From the NCBI GenBank assembly GCA_011524785.1, contig WTJQ01000176.1:3646-8709 (forward strand): a stretch of 5,064 bases of DNA. Direction: 5' to 3'. Shown piece by piece: positions 1 to 5,064 of this stretch (positions within the stretch are counted from its first letter, which is position 1; each line of letters opens with the position of its first letter). Made by a program: the position numbers and the translations under genes. Origin of the DNA: Planctomycetota bacterium. GTDB lineage: Bacteria; Planctomycetota; UBA1135; GCA-002686595. The notes under the pieces are model-generated. The model had not been told where the DNA came from. It was given only the letters and a program-made list of their open reading frames with translations, and ran no database searches.

Positions 1-426
1 ACGCACTGGATCGACACGCCCTCGAACTGCCTGCCCTCGCTCCACGTCTCGCTCTCCCTGTTGGCGTCGCTGTGCGCGGCGAGTGCGGTCCCTGCGCTGG
101 GCCGCGTCGTCGTCCCGCTCGGCCTCCTGATCGGGGTCTCCACCCTCTTCGTGGAGCAGCACTGGTGGGCCGATGTCTGGACCGGGTGGCTGCTCGGAGG
201 CCTGGCCTGGGCCGTGCTCGTCAGGGGCCGCGTCCAGGCCCTGGGGTTCGACGCGCCCGGGGTGCGGGGCAGCCTGGCGTGCCTCCTCGCGGCGCAGGGA
301 CTGCTCGCCCTCGGCGCATGGGGCCTCTTTCGCTCCGGACTCGTCCAGCCGGAGCGGCTGCCCGTCCTCACGTCTCGTCCAGCCGCATCCGTGGGCCAGT
401 TGCGGCCTGGGCTCGGCGCTCGCTAG
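1..426 (+). CDS. PAP2 / Aur1-like membrane phosphatase, C-terminal part (5' end outside window)
   Basis: The frame is open from base 1 and ends at TAG 424-426, giving 141 residues of the C-terminal half. Two PAP2 motifs are visible. Motif 2 is NCLPSLHVS at local residues 9-17, with the conserved PSxH histidine at H15. Motif 3 is S47-T48-x5-H54-x3-D58, in STLFVEQHWWADVWTG, with the H/D pair that in this family forms the phosphohistidine active site. The serine-threonine in place of the usual serine-arginine, together with the N-C-L-P-S-L-H-V context, resembles the inositolphosphotransferase Aur1/Ipt1-like branch (PAP2_3) more than classical PAP2 phosphatases. Hydrophobic stretches at about 18-51, 59-75 and 91-110 are likely membrane helices, followed by a polar tail of about 30 residues. 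The enzyme should act in the cytoplasmic membrane on a lipid phosphate or phospholipid headgroup; the substrate cannot be read. A TTG at 61 is not the start, because motif 2 lies upstream of it. Family assignment is confident; phosphatase versus transferase is open. Confidence 0.87.
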   Translation, partial: THWIDTPSNCLPSLHVSLSLLASLCAASAVPALGRVVVPLGLLIGVSTLFVEQHWWADVWTGWLLGGLAWAVLVRGRVQALGFDAPGVRGSLACLLAAQGLLALGAWGLFRSGLVQPERLPVLTSRPAASVGQLRPGLGAR

Positions 427-447
427 CGGTCGAGGTGCCTCGACCGC
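426..447. terminator. Perfect inverted repeat between convergent genes, probable bidirectional terminator
   Basis: The 10-base arms 426-435 (GCGGTCGAGG) and 438-447 (CCTCGACCGC) are exact reverse complements separated by TG. As RNA this would fold as an 8-9 bp GC-rich stem with a small loop. It fills almost all of the 22-bp gap between the PAP2 stop (its first base is the G of that TAG) and the Nudix stop codon at 449-451. No U-tract follows on either strand, so it is not a textbook intrinsic terminator. Its position at a tail-to-tail junction and its perfect symmetry support a role in ending or stabilising both transcripts. Confidence 0.6.
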
Positions 448-448
448 C

Positions 449-1006
449 TCAGGCGCCGAGGACCGCGCGCACCATCCGGTCCAGCGAGGGATCGAGGCCC
501 GCGGCGAGGGCCTCCTCCCGCGTGAACCAGCGCAGGGCGTGCGACTCCTCCGAGCAGACGGGCTCGGCGCCCTCGGGCGCGCGGGCCAGGAAGCGCACGT
601 CGAGGTGGTCGTGGGCGGGCTCGGAGCCGTGGGCCGGGATGCCGTGGATGTCGAGGTCGAACGGGGCCGCTCCCATCGAGGCCGGCTCGATGCCGCTCTC
701 CTCGATCAGCTCGCGCAGCGCAGCCGCCCGCAGGTCGCCCTCGCCGTCCGCGTGGCCCCCGAACTGCAGCCAGAGGTCGAGCTTGCGGTGGTGATGCAGC
801 AGGACGCGCTCGCCGGCCGCGTCCAGCAGCAGGCACGAGGCGGTCAGGTGCCCGGGCACGCAGCTCCTCAGGAGCGCGTCCGGGTGCGCGTCGAGGAACG
901 CGAGGATGGCACTGCGGTCGCGGCCCTGGGCCTCGTCCGGAGCCTCGAAGGCCTCCACCAGCGCGCGGGCCCGCGCGACCTCCGCCACCTGGTCCCGCTC
1001 AGCCAC
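449..1006 (-). CDS. Nudix hydrolase
   Basis: A complete gene of 185 residues, starting at GTG 1006-1004 and ending at TGA 451-449. A Nudix fold is shown by PGHLTAS (51-57), the W-L-Q-F-G-G-H strand (79-85) and the Nudix box at about 83-106, ending in RELIEESGI, where R98, E99, E102 and E103 are the expected metal-binding face. The first glutamate of the canonical GX5EX7REUXEEXGU box is not in register: G90 occupies the place, with E89 one residue earlier (GGHADGEGD). From memory, GGHADG(D/E) boxes recur in a bacterial subgroup, so this is probably subfamily-specific rather than inactivating. Nudix enzymes hydrolyse nucleoside diphosphates linked to another moiety in the cytosol; the substrate cannot be predicted. 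About 50 residues precede the fold. The start overlaps the last 8 nt of ettA and has no Shine-Dalgarno, which suggests translation by coupling to ettA. It converges on the PAP2 gene. Confidence 0.93.
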   Translation of the reverse strand: MAERDQVAEVARARALVEAFEAPDEAQGRDRSAILAFLDAHPDALLRSCVPGHLTASCLLLDAAGERVLLHHHRKLDLWLQFGGHADGEGDLRAAALRELIEESGIEPASMGAAPFDLDIHGIPAHGSEPAHDHLDVRFLARAPEGAEPVCSEESHALRWFTREEALAAGLDPSLDRMVRAVLGA

Positions 1007-2666
1007 GGCTGAACTGGCGGTGGGGGCCCTTCTTGGCGTCGATGTCCTCGCCCTGGGCCTTCTTCCAGTCCTTGTAGGACTCGTAGTCGCCGTGGTGGAA
1101 GACCACCTTGCCGTCGCCCTCGAAGGCGAGGATGTGGGTGGCGACGCGGTTCAGGAAGTACCGGTCGTGCGTCACGATGATCATCGAGCCCGGGTAGTGC
1201 TCGATGGCCTCCTCGAGCACCCGCAGGGTGTCCAGGTCGAGGTCGTTGGTGGGCTCGTCGAGGATGACGAGGTTGGCCGGCTCGCGCAGCATCTTCGCGA
1301 GGAGGACGCGGTTCCGCATCCCGCCGGAGCACTCCTTCAGGGGGCGCTGCTGGTCCTCGCCCTTGAAGTTGAAGCGCGCCACGTAGGCGCGGCTGTCGAT
1401 GGTGCGGTTGCCGAAGGGCAGCTGCTCGTTGCCCTCGGTGATGTTCTTGAAGACGCTCTCGTCGTCGTTGAGGACCGTTCGGCTCTGATCGACGAAGCTC
1501 ATCTCCACGGTCGAGCCGATCTCGACGTCGCCGGAGTCCTGGGTCTCCTTGCCCATGATGATCTTCATCAGGGTCGACTTGCCCAGGCCGTTGGCGCCGA
1601 TGACGCCGAGCTTGCCCTGGGGGGGCACCTCGAACGACAGGCCCTCGAACAGGTTCTTGTCGCCGTAGCCCTTGGCCACGTCGTGCACGACCACCACCTT
1701 GTCGCCGAGGCGCGGGCCCGGGGGGATGCGCAGGTCGATGGAGTCGGCCTGGTCGTCCGGCTTCTGGCTGGCCAGCTCCTGATAGCGCTTCAGGCGCGCC
1801 TTGGACTGCTTCTGGCGGGCGGCCGGGGTGCGGCGGATCCACTCGAGCTCGCGGGCGAGGACCTTCTCGGTGCGCGCGTTCTGGGCGCGCTGCACGTCGA
1901 TCTCGCGCTGCTTCTGCTCGAGGTACTGGGTGTAGTTGCCCTCGTAGGGCTTGGCCTTGCCGCGCTCGATCTCGAGCATCCAGCCGACCACGTTGTCGAG
2001 GAAGTACCGGTCGTGGGTGACCAGGATGACCGTGCCCTCGTACTCGGCGAGGTGCCCCTCGAGCCAGCCGATCGACTCCGAGTCCAGGTGGTTGGTCGGC
2101 TCGTCGAGGAGCAGGATGTCGGGGTGCTCGAGGAGCAGCTTGCAGAGCGCCACCCGGCGCCGCTCGCCTCCCGAGAGGGTCGTCACGTCGCGGTCGTCCG
2201 GCGGCACCTGAAGGGCATGCTTGGCCTGGGACAGGCGACTGTCGAGGTCCCAGATGCCCTTCGAGTCCATGTCGTGCTGGAGCCGGTCGTACTCGTCGGA
2301 GAGCTTCGCGGCCTCCTCGCCCTCGGCCTCGCCCATGAGGGTCATGACCTCGTAGTAGCGCGCCTCGAGGGCACGCAGGCTGCCAACGGCGTCCTCGATG
2401 TTCCCCGCGACGGTCTTGCTCTCGTCGAGGGGCGGCTCCTGGCTCAGGTAGCCCACGCTCAGGTCGCCCACGGGCTTGGCCGTTCCCTCGTACTGCGTGT
2501 CCTGACCCGCGATGATGCGCAGCAGGGTGCTCTTCCCCGCGCCGTTGAGGCCGATCAGGCCGATCTTCGCGCCCTCCAGGAAGGACAGCGTGATGCCCTT
2601 CAGGACCTCGCGCTGGTCGTAGAACTTCTGCAGGTCCTGGAGCTGGTAGACGATCTTGTCGCTCAT
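999..2666 (-). CDS. ettA: Energy-dependent translational throttle protein EttA (ABC-F ATPase)
   Basis: A complete 555-residue ABC-F protein, the same length as E. coli EttA, with close similarity throughout. NBD1 has Walker A GLNGAGKST (39-47), signature LSGGE (164-168), Walker B LLLDEP with catalytic E189, and switch H218. The arm insertion lies at about 95-140. The charged linker helix pair (about 242-322, beginning YEGNYTQYLEQK) is the P-site tRNA interaction motif, followed by the EttA-typical IPPGPRLGDKV. NBD2 has Walker A GANGLGKST (357-365), signature CSGGM (446-450), Walker B LVILDEP with E471, and switch H500. There are no membrane segments, as expected for a soluble ribosome factor. 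In the known family, EttA binds the ribosomal E site and restrains the first elongation step when ADP/ATP is high. ATG 2666-2664 was chosen because MSDKIVYQLQ aligns with the family N-terminus; an in-frame GTG nine bases upstream (2675) is an alternative. NBD2 carries L361 and M450 where family members usually have A and E. It is first in an operon with the Nudix gene. Confidence 0.96.
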   Translation of the reverse strand: MSDKIVYQLQDLQKFYDQREVLKGITLSFLEGAKIGLIGLNGAGKSTLLRIIAGQDTQYEGTAKPVGDLSVGYLSQEPPLDESKTVAGNIEDAVGSLRALEARYYEVMTLMGEAEGEEAAKLSDEYDRLQHDMDSKGIWDLDSRLSQAKHALQVPPDDRDVTTLSGGERRRVALCKLLLEHPDILLLDEPTNHLDSESIGWLEGHLAEYEGTVILVTHDRYFLDNVVGWMLEIERGKAKPYEGNYTQYLEQKQREIDVQRAQNARTEKVLARELEWIRRTPAARQKQSKARLKRYQELASQKPDDQADSIDLRIPPGPRLGDKVVVVHDVAKGYGDKNLFEGLSFEVPPQGKLGVIGANGLGKSTLMKIIMGKETQDSGDVEIGSTVEMSFVDQSRTVLNDDESVFKNITEGNEQLPFGNRTIDSRAYVARFNFKGEDQQRPLKECSGGMRNRVLLAKMLREPANLVILDEPTNDLDLDTLRVLEEAIEHYPGSMIIVTHDRYFLNRVATHILAFEGDGKVVFHHGDYESYKDWKKAQGEDIDAKKGPHRQFSRG

Positions 2667-2675
2667 GGCGCGCAC

Positions 2676-2681
2676 AGGATA
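2676..2681 (-). promoter_or_regulatory. Candidate -10 element for ettA
   Basis: On the minus strand this reads TATCCT, matching the TAnnnT core of a sigma70 -10 hexamer in an otherwise nearly A/T-free region. It ends 9 nt before the ettA ATG, so transcription starting about 7 nt downstream would give a leaderless or nearly leaderless mRNA, which would fit the absence of a Shine-Dalgarno. No TTGACA-like -35 lies at 16-18 bp. The same GCTATssTG context occurs upstream of the divergent gene. Confidence 0.3.
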
Positions 2682-2919
2682 GCGAGGGGGCTCGTGCCTC
2701 GGGCGCCGGACGGGCAGGAAGCTGGCCCTGGCTGGGAACCGGGTGGGGGGCCTCCTGGCGAGGCGGCCGGGGAGCGCCCAGGCAGCGGGCCCGGGAAGGC
2801 GCTGCTGGGTGCGCCGCCCGTTGCCGCGGGATGAGCCCTGGGCAGGCCCTGCCGGAGCAGCGCGCGGGAACCCCGCCGGCGACCCGCGACTCGACGGTCC
2901 ACCGGGCGGTCCGCACGGC

Positions 2920-2925
2920 TATGGT
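2920..2925 (+). promoter_or_regulatory. Candidate -10 element for the ALDH7 gene
   Basis: TATGGT fits the TAnnnT core of a sigma70 -10 hexamer and lies 49 nt before the ATG at 2975, predicting a leader of roughly 40 nt. It overlaps the in-frame ATG at 2921, so if the element is real that ATG cannot be the start. The nearest -35-like match is TCGACG at 2891-2896, with a spacing of 23 bp that is too long, so support rests on the -10 alone. Confidence 0.28.
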
Positions 2926-2974
2926 GGCTCGCCCGACGGGCCGCCCTGGCCCTCCCCAGCACCCCTCGAACGAC

Positions 2975-4504
2975 ATGGACTTCCTGCGCGAACTCGGCAT
3001 CGACGGCGACCAATCGGGCGCCTACTGCGGCACCTGGATGGAGACGACCGGCCCCTGGCTCGAGAGCCGGAGCCCGGCCACCGGCGAGGTGATCGGCCGC
3101 GTGCGGCAGGCCACGGCGGCCGAGTACGACCAGGTCGTCGAGGCGGCGCGCGAGGCCTACCTGCGCTTCCGGTCGATGCCGGCTCCGCAGCGGGGCGAGC
3201 TCGTCCGCCGGATGGGCGAGGCCATGCGCGAGAAGAAGGACGCGCTTGGTCGCCTGATCACGCTGGAGATGGGGAAGATCGTCCAGGAGGGCTGGGGCGA
3301 GGTGCAGGAGTGCATCGACATCGCCGACTTCGCCGTCGGGCTCTCGCGTCAGTGCTACGGCCTGACCATGCCCTCGGAGCGCCCGGGCCACCACATGCGC
3401 GAGACCTGGCACCCCCTGGGGGTCGCGGGGATCCTGACCGCCTTCAACTTCCCGATGGCGGTGTGGGCCTGGAACTCGATGCTGGCCTTCGTCTGCGGCG
3501 ACGCCTGCGTGTGGAAGCCGAGCCCGAAGACCCCGCTCTGCGCGATCGGCATCACGAACGTCGTGCGGCCGGTGCTCGAGGCCGAGGGCCTGGGCGCCCT
3601 GGCCAGCATGGTCGTGGGCACCAACGAGGACGTGGCCGGACGCATGATCGACGACGCGCGCATGCCGCTGATCTCGTTCACGGGCTCCTCCGCCGTGGGC
3701 AAGATGGTCGGGGGCCGGGTGGGCGCCCGCATGGGCCGCACCATCCTCGAGTGCGGGGGCAACAACGCCCTGATCGTGCTCGCCGACGCGGACCTCGAGA
3801 TGGTCCTGCCGGCGACGCTGTTCGGCGCGGTGGGGACCGCGGGCCAGCGCTGCACGACCACGCGGCGCCTCCTGGTGCACGGGGACGTGTACGACGAGGT
3901 TCGGGACCGGCTCGTGCGCGCCTACCAGGACATCTCGATCGGCGACCCCATGGACGAGGGCACGCTCTGCGGACCGCTCATCGACGAGGTCGCGGTCGAG
4001 AACATGGAGCGCTCGCTGGCTGCCGCGAAGGAGGCCGGTGGAACGGTGCTCTGCGGCGGGGGGCGTGCCGCGCTCGACGGCGCTCTCGGCGGGGGCAACT
4101 TCGTCGTCCCCGCGATCGTCGAGGCGGAGAACCACTGGGACGTGGTGCAGGAGGAGACCTTCGCCCCGATCCTCTACCTGATCCGGATCGACGGCCTGGA
4201 GGACGCCATCGCCCAGCAGAACGGCGTCCCGCAGGGCCTCTCCAGCGCCATCTTCACCCGCGACGTGCGGGCCGCCGAGCAGTTCCTCAGCGACGTGGGC
4301 TCCGACTGCGGGATCGCCAACGTCAACATCGGGACCTCCGGCGCGGAGATCGGCGGTGCCTTCGGCGGGGAGAAGGACACCGGCGGCGGTCGTGAGTCCG
4401 GCTCCGACTCCTGGAAGGCCTACATGCGTCGTCAGACCAACACCGTCAACTGGTCCGCGGAGCTGCCCCTCGCCCAGGGGATCCGGTTCGGCGGGCAGGA
4501 CTGA
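2975..4504 (+). CDS. pcd: ALDH7 (antiquitin) family aldehyde dehydrogenase, probable L-piperideine-6-carboxylate / alpha-aminoadipic semialdehyde dehydrogenase
   Basis: A complete 509-residue NAD(P)-dependent aldehyde dehydrogenase that follows human ALDH7A1 from the N-terminal LRELGI to the C-terminal PLAQGIRF. Visible sites are oxyanion-hole N158 (TAFNFP), cofactor-binding K181 (VWKPSPKTP), the FTGSSAVGK loop (235-243), general base E259 (LECGG), catalytic C293 (GQRCTTTRR) and E394 (ETFAP). The family-typical GAEIGGAFGGEK and GGRESGSDSWK blocks occupy 456-481. Counting back from the cysteine, E112 and R292 coincide with human E121 and R301, which bind the aminoadipate end of the substrate; this supports oxidation of alpha-aminoadipic semialdehyde to alpha-aminoadipate in lysine catabolism (bacterial names Pcd or AmaB). 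ATG 2975 was chosen over in-frame ATGs at 2921 and 2831 because family similarity begins just after it and the upstream residues are low-complexity Pro/Arg/Gly. It has no Shine-Dalgarno and no adjacent lysine-pathway partner, so substrate and symbol are less certain than family. Confidence 0.93.
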   Translation: MDFLRELGIDGDQSGAYCGTWMETTGPWLESRSPATGEVIGRVRQATAAEYDQVVEAAREAYLRFRSMPAPQRGELVRRMGEAMREKKDALGRLITLEMGKIVQEGWGEVQECIDIADFAVGLSRQCYGLTMPSERPGHHMRETWHPLGVAGILTAFNFPMAVWAWNSMLAFVCGDACVWKPSPKTPLCAIGITNVVRPVLEAEGLGALASMVVGTNEDVAGRMIDDARMPLISFTGSSAVGKMVGGRVGARMGRTILECGGNNALIVLADADLEMVLPATLFGAVGTAGQRCTTTRRLLVHGDVYDEVRDRLVRAYQDISIGDPMDEGTLCGPLIDEVAVENMERSLAAAKEAGGTVLCGGGRAALDGALGGGNFVVPAIVEAENHWDVVQEETFAPILYLIRIDGLEDAIAQQNGVPQGLSSAIFTRDVRAAEQFLSDVGSDCGIANVNIGTSGAEIGGAFGGEKDTGGGRESGSDSWKAYMRRQTNTVNWSAELPLAQGIRFGGQD

Positions 4505-4534
4505 CGGGAGTCGCTGAGGCTCCTCGATACGCCG

Positions 4535-4570
4535 GCGGCGCCGCTTCCCTCGAAGGGGGAGCGGCGCCGC
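4535..4570 (+). terminator. 16-bp hairpin downstream of the ALDH7 gene, probable terminator
   Basis: The arms are 4535-4550 and 4555-4570 around the tetraloop CGAA (4551-4554). The outer ten pairs join two copies of GCGGCGCCGC, followed by U-A, U-G, three C-G pairs and a closing U-G. Read as plus-strand RNA the stem is unbroken; on the minus strand the two wobbles become A/C mismatches, so the structure favours the ALDH transcript that ends 30 bp upstream. No U-tract follows. It occupies the middle of the 89-bp convergent gap (4505-4593) and may also limit read-through from the opposing gene. Confidence 0.65.
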
Positions 4571-4593
4571 GGGCGTTGGGTGAGGACCTCGGG

Positions 4594-5064
4594 CTAGTCC
4601 TGCTCGGGCCGCTGCATCACGGCGAGGAGGGGCGCCCAGTGGGCGAGGTCGTAGGTTCCCTGGGACTCGAGCAGCGCGCGCAGGTCGCCTCCTCCCAGCA
4701 TCTGGCTCGCGCGCCCGGCGAACAGCTCATCGCCGCTGGCCAGCGTCGCCCAGGCCATCATCGGCAGCGGGTTGAGGGAGTCGTGGTGGGGCGTGAAGGC
4801 GTCCGCAGGGACGTCGTAGCAGAACTCGCCCTCGGCTCCGTCCCACGGCCCGACCCCGAGGCGGAACCGCGGCTTGTTGGCGCTCGGGTCCCAGAACGGC
4901 GGGGTCACGGTGCAGGTGGCCGACTTGACGAGGACGTCCGCTGCGACCCCCGTCCGATCCGGGTCCGCCGCCCCGAAGACGCTCGTCGAGAGGGACCGCA
5001 GGAGCGTCGTCATGAACGACTCCTCGAAGGTCTGCCGCAGGCGGTACGTCTCGTGGAAGAACTC
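4594..5064 (-). CDS. Hypothetical protein, C-terminal part (5' end outside window)
   Basis: The minus-strand frame is open from the right window edge to TAG 4596-4594, giving 156 residues. I do not recognise the family. The first ATG in view (5013-5011) is probably internal, since the 17 codons before it continue a helix-like charged stretch (EFFHETYRLRQTFEESF) without a stop. Visible character includes an amphipathic N-terminal region, a central Trp/Pro/Gly-rich part with aromatic residues (TPPFWDPS at 54-61, VGPWDG, EGEFCYDVP) that suggests beta structure, and an acidic helical C-terminus ending MQRPEQD. There is no signal peptide, membrane helix, metal-binding cluster or repeat in this part, so it is probably soluble, although the N-terminus is unseen. 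Base composition matches the neighbours, giving no sign of transfer. It converges on the ALDH gene. Confidence 0.75.
   Translation of the reverse strand, partial: EFFHETYRLRQTFEESFMTTLLRSLSTSVFGAADPDRTGVAADVLVKSATCTVTPPFWDPSANKPRFRLGVGPWDGAEGEFCYDVPADAFTPHHDSLNPLPMMAWATLASGDELFAGRASQMLGGGDLRALLESQGTYDLAHWAPLLAVMQRPEQD

Larger units (their letters stand above)
2667..2974. promoter_or_regulatory. Divergent intergenic region between ettA and the ALDH7 gene
   Basis: This 308-bp G+C-rich stretch separates two head-to-head starts, so it should contain promoters for both. Reading frames cross it, but none has recognisable protein character; the in-frame extension of the ALDH gene back to 2831 is a Pro/Arg/Gly-rich shadow. 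No A/T-rich UP element, riboswitch-like structure or strong operator is visible. Minor symmetries are a 6-bp-arm odd palindrome at 2841-2853 (GGCAGG C CCTGCC), a weak 5-bp stem GGCGC/GCGCC at 2798-2815, and two CGGTCC copies 12 bp apart (2895-2900 and 2907-2912). All are within what such G+C-rich DNA produces by chance. The best promoter candidates are listed separately. Confidence 0.6.

Noticed and set aside
61..426. Starting the PAP2 gene at TTG 61.
   Set aside because: The essential PSLH motif lies upstream of it (bases 34-45) in the same open frame, so the gene enters from outside the window.
2891..2912. Two CGGTCC copies 12 bp apart and an ACCG/CGGT symmetry as a possible operator.
   Set aside because: The repeats are only six bases long in very G+C-rich DNA, with no further matches around them; chance is the simplest explanation.
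2831..2974. N-terminal extension of the ALDH protein from upstream in-frame ATGs at 2831 or 2921.
   Set aside because: The added residues are Pro/Arg/Gly-rich, absent from the family, and overlap the promoter candidate; similarity starts just after ATG 2975.
868..3000. Very long overlapping open frames opposite or out of phase with ettA and the Nudix gene (for example 906-2834 on the plus strand and 868-3000 on the minus strand).
   Set aside because: These are G+C-driven shadows: their translations are Arg/Pro/Gly- or Val/Leu/Ala-rich with no motifs, while the ettA frame matches its family along its whole length.
2663..4135. A 490-residue minus-strand open frame across the ALDH gene, and a 550-residue plus-strand frame at 2743-4395.
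   Set aside because: Both are mirror or shifted frames of a clear ALDH7 coding sequence and have shadow-type composition.
4594..5013. Treating the right-edge gene as complete from ATG 5013.
   Set aside because: The frame stays open to the window edge with plausible protein sequence and no promoter-like bases before the ATG, so a truncated gene is more likely.
1..5064. tRNA, rRNA, CRISPR, insertion sequence, toxin-antitoxin or defence genes.
   Set aside because: I found no direct repeat arrays, terminal inverted repeats, transposase or nuclease motifs, or cloverleaf-like sequence on either strand.

Overview
This is an ordinary-looking chromosomal housekeeping segment from a very GC-rich bacterium (roughly 70% G+C by eye, with third codon positions almost all G or C). 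It holds five protein genes in two convergent pairs around one divergent promoter region. The lineage cannot be fixed from this window. A Gram-negative, high-GC group such as Planctomycetota or Myxococcota is a guess, based on composition, the absence of Shine-Dalgarno sequences at the visible starts, and the gene mix. I see no mobile element, CRISPR array, RNA gene, phage gene or defence module.

Layout from left to right. Positions 1-426 (+) are the C-terminal part of a membrane PAP2/Aur1-like lipid phosphatase or phosphotransferase whose start lies outside the window. It converges, across 22 bp containing a perfect 10-bp-arm inverted repeat, on a Nudix hydrolase at 449-1006 (-). The Nudix gene starts inside the end of ettA (999-2666, -) with an 8-nt overlap, so the two form a translationally coupled ettA-nudix operon. 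A 308-bp non-coding region (2667-2974) separates ettA from a divergent aldehyde dehydrogenase gene (2975-4504, +). That protein matches the ALDH7/antiquitin family (alpha-aminoadipic semialdehyde / piperideine-6-carboxylate dehydrogenase, lysine catabolism) along its whole length. The ALDH gene converges, across 89 bp holding a 16-bp hairpin, on an unrecognised gene (4594-5064, -) whose 5' end is outside the window.

The genes do not form one pathway. EttA gates the first elongation step on the ribosome according to ATP/ADP state. The coupled Nudix enzyme probably hydrolyses a nucleoside-diphosphate derivative, so a shared energy or nucleotide theme is possible but only inferred. ALDH7 is an independent catabolic enzyme. 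The points most worth a second look are small: the strand-asymmetric hairpins that appear to separate both convergent pairs, a shared GCTAT(C/G)(C/G)TG element upstream of both divergent genes, non-consensus residues in the second EttA ATPase site and in the Nudix box, and the orphan gene at the right edge. I found no convincing evidence of a novel multi-gene system.
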